A stretch of DNA of 64,000 nt from Diospyros lotus (taxonomy: Eukaryota > Streptophyta > Magnoliopsida > Ericales > Ebenaceae). Where the stretch lies: the NCBI RefSeq assembly GCF_014633365.1, contig NC_068344.1, positions 34,780,670-34,844,669 of the forward strand. The letters are read 5' to 3'. The notes under the pieces are model-generated. The model did not search any database. It was given only the letters and a program-made list of their open reading frames with translations, and was not told where the DNA came from. Of this stretch, positions 22,111 through 33,430 are shown piece by piece (position 1 is the first letter of the stretch; the number at the start of each line of letters is the position of its first letter). The position numbers and the translations under genes are program-made.

Positions 22111-25100
22111 ACGTATTGGGATGGGAAAACCCAAGTGGATAATGTACATTGGTAGGGGTAATTACGTGACATTGGACGGTGACTCATTGAGTTGATTTAC
22201 AAAGATGAAACTATAATTGGCCCCAAGGTATAGGTGACTTGGTAAGAATAATTGTTATATGAGTGTTAATTTTTTTTATAAATCATCAGTGTCAATTTAG
22301 TGAGACACGAATTCAAACTTTTTTCTCCATAATGAGACAATAATTCACTTATGAGATTTATTTTTTCGTGTAATTGAGGAGGACACGAGTATAGGATCAC
22401 GTAAGGATAATCATTCTAAAAGATAAAACTATAATTTAATGGTTTCGGTCAATTGGGTGCACATTCGTAACTAAAATTATTTTTTATAAAATTATATTAT
22501 TTATCTTAAAATAATTTTTAATGACAAAAAATAATATAATATAATATATTATTTATTAATATATAATACAAAATGCAACATATGAATTCACCAATAAAGT
22601 GTCAAAATTGAGTATATAAAATAGTTGGATATATTATTCATGCAACTATGAGTTAGACAATTTTTAGAGACTAAAATGAAGAGTTATATGGTCTAAACCC
22701 TATTTTCATGCATTATCATACCTATTTGTGTGACACAATTAGTCAACATATTAAAATTTTCATAAATTAAAGAAAAACTTATTCCTTAACAAATGGACTT
22801 GTTTTTTTTTTTTTTAAAGCCTAGAGATCTAAGCTAGTTAACTGGCAAAATATTCTAAAGAATTTTTTTTTAAAGTTATTTAAAGAATATTCTAGACTTC
22901 TTATCCATGCTAGGTTCTGTGGTATCTTATAAATATTAAAATTATGGTGAGTGTGACATTAAATAATTTCATAAAAATTCTGACATTCTTTAAGAAACTT
23001 GGAGAATTTATAGAATAAGAAAAATAATATTTACTCATATTTTTTAACACAGAGGTCATCCATTCTTGTATCATGGGTCACTTTAATAATTATTTTTTAA
23101 TAAATATTTTAATTAATTATTTTTTCATATGCTCTAATATAATATGTAAAAATTAAGTGTTTTGGGTTACTTAGAAATGAAGATAATTTAAGAGAAAATA
23201 TTTAATTCAAATGTGAGATTAGCTAGCTTATTGTGCTATCACAAGCCAACCATAACAGTTGATAAGAATATATTAAATATTAGTAACAATTGAGATTTTT
23301 GGTATAAAAAAGAAGTGTCACCCGTCAACCCTATACGGAGGCATTGGCCTACCACTGCCAAGCCGACAAGTTTGATATGATAGGCTTTAAACTAAGTTTC
23401 TTGAATCAATCAATCCTGTCTCAGCTGTCTTCTACCGCGCAAGGAATACCTAAGAAAACACTAAACAATCCCATGTCGAAGAAAATTGTGGGAGTGAGTG
23501 ACGAACCTTATAAAAAACAGCATCGCAAAAAAATATTAAATAACAACCGTAAAGTACTAGAGTATTAAAAAGTTTCAAAACCCAGGTTGAGTGATTAGAT
23601 TATGATGAGTTGGGATTCATATTAATAGACCATGTAGGTTCGATTTTTTATATATTCTGTATAGTAAAATTAAGTCTTCACTTACAATTTATCTCTTTTG
23701 TCAAAATCGAGAACACGAACGACGAAAATAACGTAAGAATGATAATCCTAATGAGAATTACAAGAGTATGGATGTTTGAATCTTAGTGACATTTTAGAAG
23801 ATAGCATTTAATGTTAAAAGGTAAGTCATTCTTATGGAAGCAATGTTATTATGTGCCCTGTCGCTTGTATGAGAGTCCTATCCGTACGACGTGAAGGTGA
23901 GGTTCATGGGAAGGGAAGTTGCTTCCCAAAAGTCCACTCTGAATGTGTATAAACCTGCAACTGTATCTAGATTAATCTAAAAAGTGAACTAGGGGAAATG
24001 TTGCTCTTTTTCAAGATTATTTAGGCAAAGCTTGGAACCTGAGTTATAAAAAAAAAAAAAAAAAACACTAAACAAATACAAAATGCGAATTAACGGAGGA
24101 AACCGAGCAAAATGCAATAGAACATCTCCTTCTTAATTAATCTGTTTTGTAATGTATTATATATATATATATATATACATAATTCCCACCTCCAACCAAT
24201 GAATCTCATCGATGTGTTTGTTTTCTAGCCGTTCTTCCTTCCTGTTTCTAGCAAAAGATTATTTAACTCCCAAGAATCAATTTAACAAAGTGATTATTGT
24301 GAATGAGTTTGAATATATAGGTTTAACAAAGTGATTTGGATTTGTTTGGTTTAGACTCTTTTTAATCTGATTTCGGAAGAATTATGTAAACTTGATTGGC
24401 ATTATCCAAGTTTAGATTAATAAATTGAGCCAATGAGCCATTATAAAAGCCACTAAAAATTTAGTCTTTAACTCTAAAATCTTTTGTTTTTTAGTTAATT
24501 ATCAGCTTGTGTAATTTATCGTTGTTGGGTTCTTTTATTTTTGATATCATAATTTGTACATCATATATATATATAATAGATATTTGTGATTTGGTGTGTT
24601 ACAGGTTTTGATTACAAATTTTGGGTCCAAAGTTATAGACGTGCACACGATTGAGTTGATTTTGATGAGTTATATAAAACCAGACCAATTAATTAACATA
24701 GAATCACTCTTAGTTCTAACTAATTCACTTGCCTAATTAATGAACAGTCCATCAAGCACATTTAGAGGCTGCAAATTAAGGTTTCTCTTGCTATTGTGTT
24801 ATCAATGGTGATGTATATATCTTTGAACTTATTACAAAGAGAGACAGTACGTAGTATCATTTTCTTATATTAACTGTCACTTTTAGAAACACATCAAGTA
24901 GTAGCATTCCCCCAAAATTAAACTATATATAATAGCCTGTATCTCTTCTTCACCAAATAAACCTCCCTCAGTTGGCCATGCACAAGAAGAAACTATACTA
25001 CGTAGTTGTTACCTGCTTGAATGTGATAGTGTGCAACATCATGGATAGCTTGATATATATATAGATTTAGTGAGAGAGAGAGAGAGAGAGTTTGAAACGC

Positions 25101-25470
25101 AAGCTGCAACTATGAGCCGTAAAATCTAGTGGCAATAATTTCAGAACCCTTTTAGATATTGTTTCAATAGTCCCAATCAACGTCGATCAAGCAAGCATCA
25201 AAGAGGAAGAGTAAATTAAGGAAAAGGTTTATCTGTAAGAAGGTCTGGACAAAGCTTCTGTGGGGCTGCTGGCGTCAAGTTGCCCTCTCTATAGAATTAG
25301 CCAAGGAGTCACGATTCATAGATGTCTGTTTCATATAGGATGGCTAATAATTCGGAGAGTTCCAGGAACAATTTGCGACGTTAATTAGACAACTCGATGG
25401 ACACTTATTTCTGTGTCAATTTCACATCTTGATTAGCCATCCTAATGGAGAAAGCCAATCAACTGCGCAT
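22111..25470. other. Upstream region of copy D, duplicated upstream of copy E
   Basis: No gene is seen. The stretch is collinear with 31970-35125 apart from insertions. It includes a (GA)n tract at 25073-25091 and, further out, a conserved block around 25200-25450 with the segment GGAAAAGGTTTATCTGTAAGAAGG, GGACAAAGCTTCTGTGGGGCTGCTGG. That block is markedly less AT-rich and nearly unchanged between the two units, so it might hold regulatory sequence or a non-coding RNA; nothing specific was recognised. Confidence 0.5.
23469..24061 (+). mobile_element. Poly-A retroposon insertion with 14-bp target duplication
   Basis: The direct repeat AAAACACTAAACAA stands at 23455-23468 and again at 24062-24075, the second copy preceded by a run of about 18 A. 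The homologous place in the other tandem unit (about 33575-33590, GACAACACTAAACAAATAC) has a single copy and no insert. The inserted 593 bases contain AGGTTCGATTTTT near 23636, similar to a pol III B box, and no long reading frame. I infer insertion by target-primed reverse transcription of a SINE-like or other short RNA after the tandem duplication. Confidence 0.82.
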
Positions 25471-25483
25471 GCCACTAATTTGT

Positions 25484-25600
25484 GAGTGCGATTTTGTTCA
25501 CCCTATGTTATTTCCCCCTCCCTCTTTCTATTATTTGTAACCCCTAAAGCACTAGGGGTTACGTTCACCCTCGTTAAAGAGGGTGAACAAAATCGCACTC
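25484..25600. mobile_element. 117-bp Mutator-type MITE with 9-bp target duplication
   Basis: The ends GAGTGCGATTTTGTTCACCCT and AGGGTGAACAAAATCGCACTC are perfect 21-base inverted repeats. The 9-bp target duplication CTAATTTGT flanks them (25475-25483 and 25601-25609). The centre has a second small stem, GTAACCCCTA/TAGGGGTTAC. The matching site in the other tandem unit (about 35125-35145, CCACTAATTTTTTAGTGTTCACTC) is empty. Confidence 0.93.
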
Positions 25601-25700
25601 CTAATTTGTTAGTGTTCACTCTCTAAATAGACTTAAAGACTTTAGTTGCAGTCTGGCCTAACGTAGTTTCAATACCTTTGAAGTGATAAAAAGAAAAAAA

Positions 25701-26760
25701 AAAACAAAAACAAAAACAAAGGATGAGCCTAAAAATTAAATTTAAATTTAGTGGCAAATGTGTTCAATTTGTCTCCTAAAATCTAATAAAGTGAACTTTT
25801 AGAGACAAAATTAATAGAGACAATGGTGTTTTTGCCTCCAAGAATATTCTTAAAGGGTAGATTCTTAAGGGCAATATTACTTTTGACTCTAAAAGTAATA
25901 GAGTTAATTTTTCAAACTAAGTTATTAGAGGTATTATCACAAATAGTAAAAAAACGCTGTAGAGGGCTTTTTAAGTTGACCAAGTCATTTACAATTTTAC
26001 TCTCCTACATTTATAATATTTACACCTCCTATCCCTCTTCTCCCATCATCCCTTCAGCTCCTACTTCATTACGGGCTACCGCTGTGCCAGGTCTCCTCCT
26101 CCATAAATGGTCGCCGTCACCGCAAGACACCCAGCACCGTCGCCGTCGCAGCCCAGCACCGTAAGCCTCCCAGCGCCGTCGCCAGATCTTGACGAAGAAA
26201 CGGTCGTTGCCTCCCTGCGCCATCACCGGATCTAGACGAAGGCACGGTCGTCGCTGTCGCCCAGAGTTGCAAGGCTCCCAGCACCGTCGCAGCCCAGCGC
26301 CGCAAGCTTGATCTCCTCGTCGCCGGATCTGTGGATGAGTCATATACATATACTCCCCTCATATATACATATAAGAATAAGAAATTTTATATAATATCTC
26401 AACTTAAATATTCAAGATTTGTATGAATTAAATCTAAATTTATAATAAAGTATTGTATTAATATAATTTATTAACATGTAATTGTAAATATTTTAGTAAT
26501 TGGACATTAATTTATAAATTATGTTATTAAAAATTAATATTTTTCAGAGTTTTATTTATATTATTTAACATCATATTCATTTTTCAAATTCTAATATTTT
26601 ATCAGATTTTACAAATCAAACATATAGTTTTTAATTAATAACTTAAAAACATATTTATTTAAACACTTATTAGCTTAAATGCTATTAAACAACTTAAACT
26701 CTGTCTAATTTAAAAGCTCTAAAAAAAAGTCTAGTCAAACTAAGCATGAATAAGGCGAGG
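25701..26760. other. Unique spacer between the tandem units, with a GC-rich patch
   Basis: This DNA joins the two duplication units and has no match elsewhere in the window. A C/G-rich patch at 26035-26340 has repeated phrases such as CAGCACCGTCGC, CCCAGC(A/G)CCG and CGCCGGATCT. Its frames look repetitive rather than coding. It resembles the cores of the MITE-like elements at 15980 and 33027 in composition but I found no matching ends. Confidence 0.45.
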
Positions 26761-26779
26761 TGCCTGCAAAGCTATTCCA

Positions 26780-27205
26780 CTTTCTTTTTTTGAGTTAAAT
26801 TTGTTATTATATTTTAAAAATTAAAATTAAATTAATTTTAATAAAAATTAAATACTTGTGATTGTGTAATTATTATGAGAGGGACATGATATTAAAAAAG
26901 TATTTATTTATTAATGTGCTTCTGACTCTAAAAATTTAACAATGTATTAACCGATTTAACCTTAATTCTAAAAGTTACAGTAATTTTTTTAAATTCATTC
27001 ATGAAATTAAATTAAATATATAAAAACTTATTTAACACTTCATTGTGCTATTGAATATACAAAAAAATTGGACACTAGGTATTTGAGAAAAATTTGAATT
27101 TTGGTCAGAACAAAGGCTAAAAAATTTGGTCCAATTTAATTTGCCGGTCTAAAATAAAATTTATACACCTTTATACCTAATGGTAAAGCAAGTGACAAAA
27201 AGATA
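26780..27205. other. 3' flanking DNA of copy E, shared with 6380-6810
   Basis: No gene. The sequence is the ancestral downstream flank of the transporter, also present beside fragment B and in part at 37540-37665. Its presence after E and B but not after D shows that D's 3' side has been rearranged. Confidence 0.65.
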
Positions 27206-27313
27206 ACCGAATATGAAAGCTCATACAAAACTTGAGGATAACTAAAATATATATTTTCTCATCCAGTCTAATTAAACGGATGGATGCCTTTCTTCATTTA
27301 CATACATTTAGGG

Positions 27314-30300
27314 TTACAAAGTGCATAATTCCACCCCTAACGAATCAACTTGCTTTGATCTTTTGAGTGCAAATCTGCATGCCTCTACTGCATCTTCGAT
27401 TGATAAGAATACATTTTCTTTCCCAATTTTCTCTACGAATTTTGTCACTATCAACTTCTCCATCACCTGAAGCCTAGGGTTCACTAAACCCACCTGCAAC
27501 ATTTACTCAATCGGGTAAGGAAAACAATACTTTAATATCGTTAGAATGAAATACCAATATATCATTTCTGTTATCATAAGTTATTTTAATGGATTTTTTT
27601 TCCTCAATTAAAACGATGTGATAGTTGCATTCCTTGTAACTGTAATCGAGTTTGCTATATAGTTTTATTTTTTATGAATAGTTAATTATGAATTATATCA
27701 TTTCATATAAAAAGAATATATGTATAATTTTTATTATATCATGGCAATTATAATAATTATGGATAAGAACGATAGAATAGTGAAGGGCACCTTAATCTCT
27801 CTTGCTTCCATGTTTTTTAAGACCTCAACTAGGGTTTCCAGCCCGGTTATGTCAATCGATGTAACTCCTGCATAGCAACATTCATCTTGTATTAAACTTA
27901 CATTAACACAAATCAGAATAAAATTCTGCCATCACTAGCCATCTACAAGAAATCATAAACATTAATATTGTTGCCATGTAAACTTGTTCAACCTTCCCAA
28001 GCTTAAACTGCAATTTCCTACTTAATTAGATCATCGAACTTACCTCCGAAATCCAACAAAAGATGCTCAATGTCATTCTTGTTATCCTCTTCATCTCTAA
28101 CCCACCTCAAAATTCTGGTAAAAAATTTAAACAAAGACAAGAACGCAAGAGCAAAACTTCATCAATCTCAATTGTTCACAAATCAATTATATATATATAT
28201 AAGTATAAAATCAAAAATTAAAGTTTACCTTTCTCTAATGTAAGTGCAGTTTGCAAAGTAAATAGGGGAACCGAGTTGCAGAACAATGGTTCCCGGCAGC
28301 TCGGTTGCGCCAGGATACTGCTCGACATCGCGATATAATGTTGAGTTTGGTACCTTCCCTAGTTTGCAGCTAGCAGGCCTTGCCACGTACAGTAGGGCTC
28401 TGAGGATGGAAAGCCCAATCTGAAACGGAAAGGTCGTGAACAATTCAACAAGGTAAATTTTTATACAAAATGATGCGACTCATTAGTGATCAATCACATA
28501 TCGATGTGCTATATATACATATAGCTTACGGATAACATGAGGCCAATGTCCATGCTAATGAAGGAGACGCCAAAGAAAGCGACCATGCAGATGCAGAAAT
28601 CGAATTTGTCAGTCTTGAAGAGGTGATAGGCCTTCTTGTACTTGATCAAGCCGAACATAGCTGACATGATAATGGCGGAAAGGGCGACGAGAGGGGTGTA
28701 GCGAAAGAGATGAGCTAGCAAGAGAAGGGTGAGCATCATGCAGAGGGACATCACCACGTTCGACATTGCTGTCTTGCACCCAGCGTTGAAGTTGACAGCG
28801 GTTTTGGAGAATGGCCCTGCAGATTAATTAAGAAACCGTCGTATTGAACCGTTATAAGAAAATCCTTTTATTCGTTTCTCAATCAAATTCTTCATCAACT
28901 TTCGGATATATAGGGACCTGTAGTCAAGTAACAAGAAGTGAGGGAGCCGACTATGTTCATCAAACCGAAGGCAATCATCTCCTTGTTCCCATCAATCTGT
29001 TCATTCTTCATTATGGCAAAGCTCCTTCCAATTGCTATTCCCTCCTGCAGTAACATTAATATTTTAATTTTAACATTGTATATATATATATATATAAATA
29101 CATATGTTTGGAAACAACTGTATATAGTTAAGGAGTTACCCATTTGAACCTTTATTATGACAAAGTAGGAAAAAGCGTGATTTTAAATTTTAATGATGAA
29201 GTTCTTGGTTCTTACAGCAAGAGCCACCATGGCCGTGATGATCCCAGCTTGCAGAGGGGCTGATATGTACTTAGCGTCAAAGTTTAGGTCCTTAATGGAA
29301 AGGGGATTCAACCCTTTTTTCAGGTCACCAACCTGCAATCACAAGCCCAAAGAAAGTTAATTTGGAAGATTTCTAAAAGACAAAATTAAAGGAAAATATT
29401 TCACTTGCTTTTAAGAATAATAAACTAAAAAGGTTGTCCCTTTCTTCGGCATAAATGTATTTGTTCTCTTCTCTTTTATTCAATTAAATAAAAAAATATA
29501 TAATTCAAGCTTTAAGATCATGAGTCCCAGTAATTTCTTTTGCCATTCAGTCTAATACATCTATAAAATTTAGTATATACATATATAATGTACATGATGG
29601 ATTGGTTATCGTGCATGTTTAAAAAATCAGACCTAGCTATTCTTTTCACTAGTCCAAATAAATGATATAAGCATTTTTAGATTACTTTTTTGCCCTTTTA
29701 CATGAACAAGTACAGAATCCAGAAGCTATACCTAGCATATGGGGATGTAAGTACCTGGCTTTAGGCCGGCCCCTCCAGCCCTAGCCCAATATTTGGGCCG
29801 AAAAAGATTCTGTGCTAGGCAAGAAGAAAGGAATGTTCTGTGGATTGGCCTAGTTGGAAATGGGCCGAAGTGAGCACAACATACGGCCCACTGCGATTTT
29901 GAAAAGGACAAAATAGGAAAAACCAGAGGAGAAGGAAAATTTTGTTGGGTGTGCAATGTGACCTATTATCTAATAGTTAAAATTTGATCACATTATTAAA
30001 GACTTTTTAATTTGGTTTTATTATTTATTAAATAAAAAAATATATTTTAATCTTCTGTTACCAGATTAATTGTGAAGGAAAGTAATTAATGATTAATTAG
30101 AAGCTCAAAATGCACATTAATAAAAAAAAATAAAGAGAGGCAAAGGGAACTAACAATTTCAATTCCATGTTTCTCGGCATGAGCTAAGTAGGCAAAGAGG
30201 CCGCCAGTAACCACCACCACCATCGGAGCTATTGCAGACACCCAGAATAGCTTTGGTTTCTTTTTTGACTGCAAAATTCAAAACCCTAAATTAATTATAT

Positions 30301-31869
30301 ATATTTAATTATTAATATAAATACATATAATATCTCGTGAAGAAGGAACTTACAAAATATCTCGTGACTTGGAGAAATACCAGGAAAATTATACCCACGA
30401 CCACACTCTCTCCTCGCCACTGCATTTTACAAAAATTAATAAAAATACGTAAAAAATAATTGACAAATTAAAATTTTATATAACTGTATCATGTGCTATG
30501 ATATACTATTGTTATTAATTAGAATTAATAAAGATCAGGGTTGGATATTAATTAGGCATGTATTATTGCCTAATGATTCTCCTTCCTAAGGAAGGGCCTT
30601 CGTTTAAGCAACGATGCTATAGAAAAAACCGTGGACGGATACGTGGGGGAGTCTAAACGTCATGGTAAATCTCGAAGAAAGTGATGGAACAACAGACAAA
30701 GTAAATAATTTTGATTATACATATTAACATAATTTAATAGTTATATATTTTAAAATAACAACTGACTCAAATGATTTATATTATGTATGGCCGTAAAACC
30801 TCATTTCTGTGGCTGAAGATTGAACGTAAAACCGAAACTACATCAGTCTTGGTGGTGAAATGCTTCAATCCAAACATGCCCTTCAGCTGTTGCAGGCAGA
30901 TCAGCATGGCGGTGCCGCCCATGAATCCGGTGATCGCCGAATGCGATAAGAAATCCACCAATATTCCAAGCCTGCACGAACATCACTAAAACCTGTAATT
31001 AATCACTGGAGATTATAATAAATTTGACGCGATTCAATTGCCACTTTAAAGTGTGAGTATATGTGTGTGTGTGTGTGTGCATCAGCTTCTTCTTTAATTT
31101 CGTCGAAGATCTCACCTCAAGAAGCCCATGGCTGTTTGAAGGAGACCTGCGAAGAAAGTGGCCGTGAAAACCAGGCGAAGATACAAGTCCGGATTATCAT
31201 TTGGCGACACTTTGTCTCCGATCGTCGATGATATAAGCAAAGAACAGGCCGCCACCGTTCCAACAGCAACATGCTTGGAGCTGCCAAACACGGCATAAAC
31301 AAGGGGAGGAACAAAGCTTGAATCTGCATATACCAACAAGTTAAAAGCACGATTTAGTATTATTGTGTTATTATTAATAATCAGTCGCCATTAAAGAAAG
31401 CTCCCACCGAATATTCACCTATGACTGCACGAATGCATTGCCGCTTTAGCATTTCCTTTTCAAAAAATTGTTATTTTTGTTTTTACGTAAAACAATCTGT
31501 AACTTTAAGATTGCAATTAAAGCATATATATGTCAGTCGACGGAAGGGCTTACAGAGGCCGATGACCGGAGGGACGTTGGCGAGCTTGGCGTAGCTGATT
31601 CCTTGCGGAATGGCGAGGCTGGCAATGGTGATTCCGGCCAGAAGATCGTACCGGAACAGGCGAAGGTTGTAGTTGGGGAGCCACTGGAAGATTGGGACGA
31701 AGTATTGGATTGCTTTCTTGGTTTTACCGGAAAATGTCTGGTTCTTGAAGTCGTGGAACGGATCGTCGGGGAAGAGAGTCTCCTTGACGGCCGCCTTGAA
31801 TGTGGTGGCGAAGCTTCTTGGAGCGGCGAAGCTCACCTTCTGGTCGGCGGATTCAGCTGGACTTGCCAT
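27314..31869 (-). CDS. SULTR3-like sulfate transporter, copy E (12 exons, 638 aa)
   Basis: Tandem sister of copy D. Exons: 31554-31869, 31116-31323, 30800-30971, 30354-30419, 30155-30268, 29216-29332, 28918-29044, 28530-28816, 28229-28419, 28044-28105, 27791-27867, 27314-27493. Exon lengths match copy D except the last (180 versus 165 bases). All junctions are GT-AG. The proteins are nearly identical: for example FAAPRS for FATPRS, LPNYNL for LPSYNL, SHRNE for SNRKE, and MIAFGL for MIAIGL. The C-terminus differs, KQVDSLGVELCTL here against KQVDTLRV in D, because D's reading frame stops earlier. Membrane core and STAS domain are complete, including IDITG and NPR. The promoter TATA box and upstream DNA are shared with D, so the two may be co-expressed; this is an inference. 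Confidence 0.93.
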
Positions 31870-31960
31870 GGCCGGCCGCCACAGAGAGGGATACGGAGCT
31901 AGAGCTAGAGAGAGAGAGAGAGAGAGAGTTTCTTGTTCGTTTGAAGTGGTGAAATGTCCC

Positions 31961-31969
31961 TATTTATAG
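31961..31969 (-). promoter_or_regulatory. TATA box of SULTR copy E
   Basis: CTATAAATA on the minus strand, 92 bases upstream of the ATG and in the same context as in copy D. A GA/CT microsatellite (about 31902-31928) lies in the presumed 5' UTR. Confidence 0.75.
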
Positions 31970-33026
31970 ACGTATTGGGATGGGAAAAGCCAAGTGGATA
32001 ACAAACATTGGTAGGGTAATTGCGTGTGACATTGGACGGTGACTCATTGAATCGAGTCAGTCACATCCGTTGCTAAAATTATTTTTTACAAAAATTATAT
32101 TAATTATTTATCTTAAAATAATTTCCAATAACAAAAAATAATATAATATAACATAATTTTCATTAATATATAATACAAAATGCAACATATCGAATATCTT
32201 TTCAAGTGTCAAAATTGAGTATATAAAATAGTTGGATATATTACTTCATGCAACTATGAGTTAGACAATTTTAAGAGACTGAAATGAAGAGTTATATGGT
32301 CTAAACCCTATTTTCATGCATTTGTGTGACACAATTAGTCAACATATTAAAATTTTCATAAATTAAAGAAAAACTTATTCCTTAACAGATAGACTTGTTT
32401 TTTTTTTTTTAAAGCCTAGCAATCTAAGCTAGTTAATTGGCAAAATATTCTCTTTTTTGTTAAGTTATTTAAAGAATATTCTACACTTCTTATCCATGCT
32501 AGGTTCTGTAGTATCTTATAAATATTAAAATTATTGTGAATGTGACATTAAATAATTTTATAAAATTCTGACATTCTTTAAGAAACTTGGAGAATTTATA
32601 GAATAAGAAAAATAATATTTACCCATATTTTTTAACACAAAATCTATCCAAAATAATGAGGTCGTGCATTCTTGTATCATGGGTCACTTTAATAATTATT
32701 TTTTAATAAATATTTTAATTAATTTTATGTATAAATATTAATTAATTATTTTTTTTATATACTCCAATATAATATGTAAAATTAAGTGTTTTGGGTCACT
32801 TCAAATGTCAGATTAGGTTATTACGACTATCACAAGCCAACCATAGCAGTTGATAAGAATATATATAATTTTTTAAATCATGTTCAAAGAGTACACGCTT
32901 GATAATTCATTATTAGCTTATAATGTTAAATTAATATAATAACGTATAATATTATAATTATATGAAATGTTATGTCATGTATTAAATATTAGTAAACTCA
33001 GTAACAATCAATTGGTATAAAAACAG
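31970..33026. other. Upstream region of copy E, no gene
   Basis: AT-rich DNA collinear with the region upstream of copy D. No reading frame or RNA gene was recognised. Confidence 0.5.
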
Positions 33027-33430
33027 AGGATAATGCTATTTGTATAGAAGGCATTATACAGAATGCTTTATAGAATAATAAAATGACCAATTTGCCTTTT
33101 GATAGATGACCCAGAGCTAAAACAAACACACTCTCTCTCTCTCTCTCTTGTCTCACCCTCACCCTAGTCCTCGCTGTTTACTGACCGTCGCCTCTCATTG
33201 TATCTTCGGTTGGTTTGGGTGATTGTCTGTTACTGAAGGACGCAGGAATACGAAGATGAGGCAGCAAGGTGCAGAGGCGAGGCTGTGAGGCGATGAGGTT
33301 GTAGCGGTGAGAAAAAGTGAGATGATGATGAGGACAGGCAGGACGAGGCGGATGGGGGTGAACAAAATTGTAATATATCATAACACGGCTGTAAGGGTTT
33401 TGTGAACTTTTTTTTTGTACAAATTGCATG
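33027..33430. mobile_element. MITE-like element with GC-rich core (family X, member 2)
   Basis: The left end reads ATGCTATTTGTATAGAA, close to the end of the element at 15980; the right end on the minus strand reads ATGCAATTTGTACAAAA. The interior starts with a (TC)n run, then mixed GC-rich sequence. Unit 1 of the tandem duplication lacks it: GGTATAAAAAAGAAGTGTCAC at about 23303 is continuous there, while here the insert lies between GGTATAAAAACAGAGG and AAAAAAATGTCACCC. A target duplication could not be fixed. Confidence 0.7.

Larger units (their letters stand above)
16735..25700. repeat. Tandem duplication, unit 1 (contains SULTR copy D)
   Basis: From the 3' UTR of copy D to about 3.7 kb upstream of its ATG, this segment is collinear with 27205-35225, introns and intergenic DNA included. 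The two units differ by insertions: unit 1 alone has the retroposon at 23469, the MITE at 25484 and extra intron 1 sequence; unit 2 alone has the MITE at 33027. Similarity in introns and spacer is very high by eye, so the duplication is recent. Confidence 0.88.
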
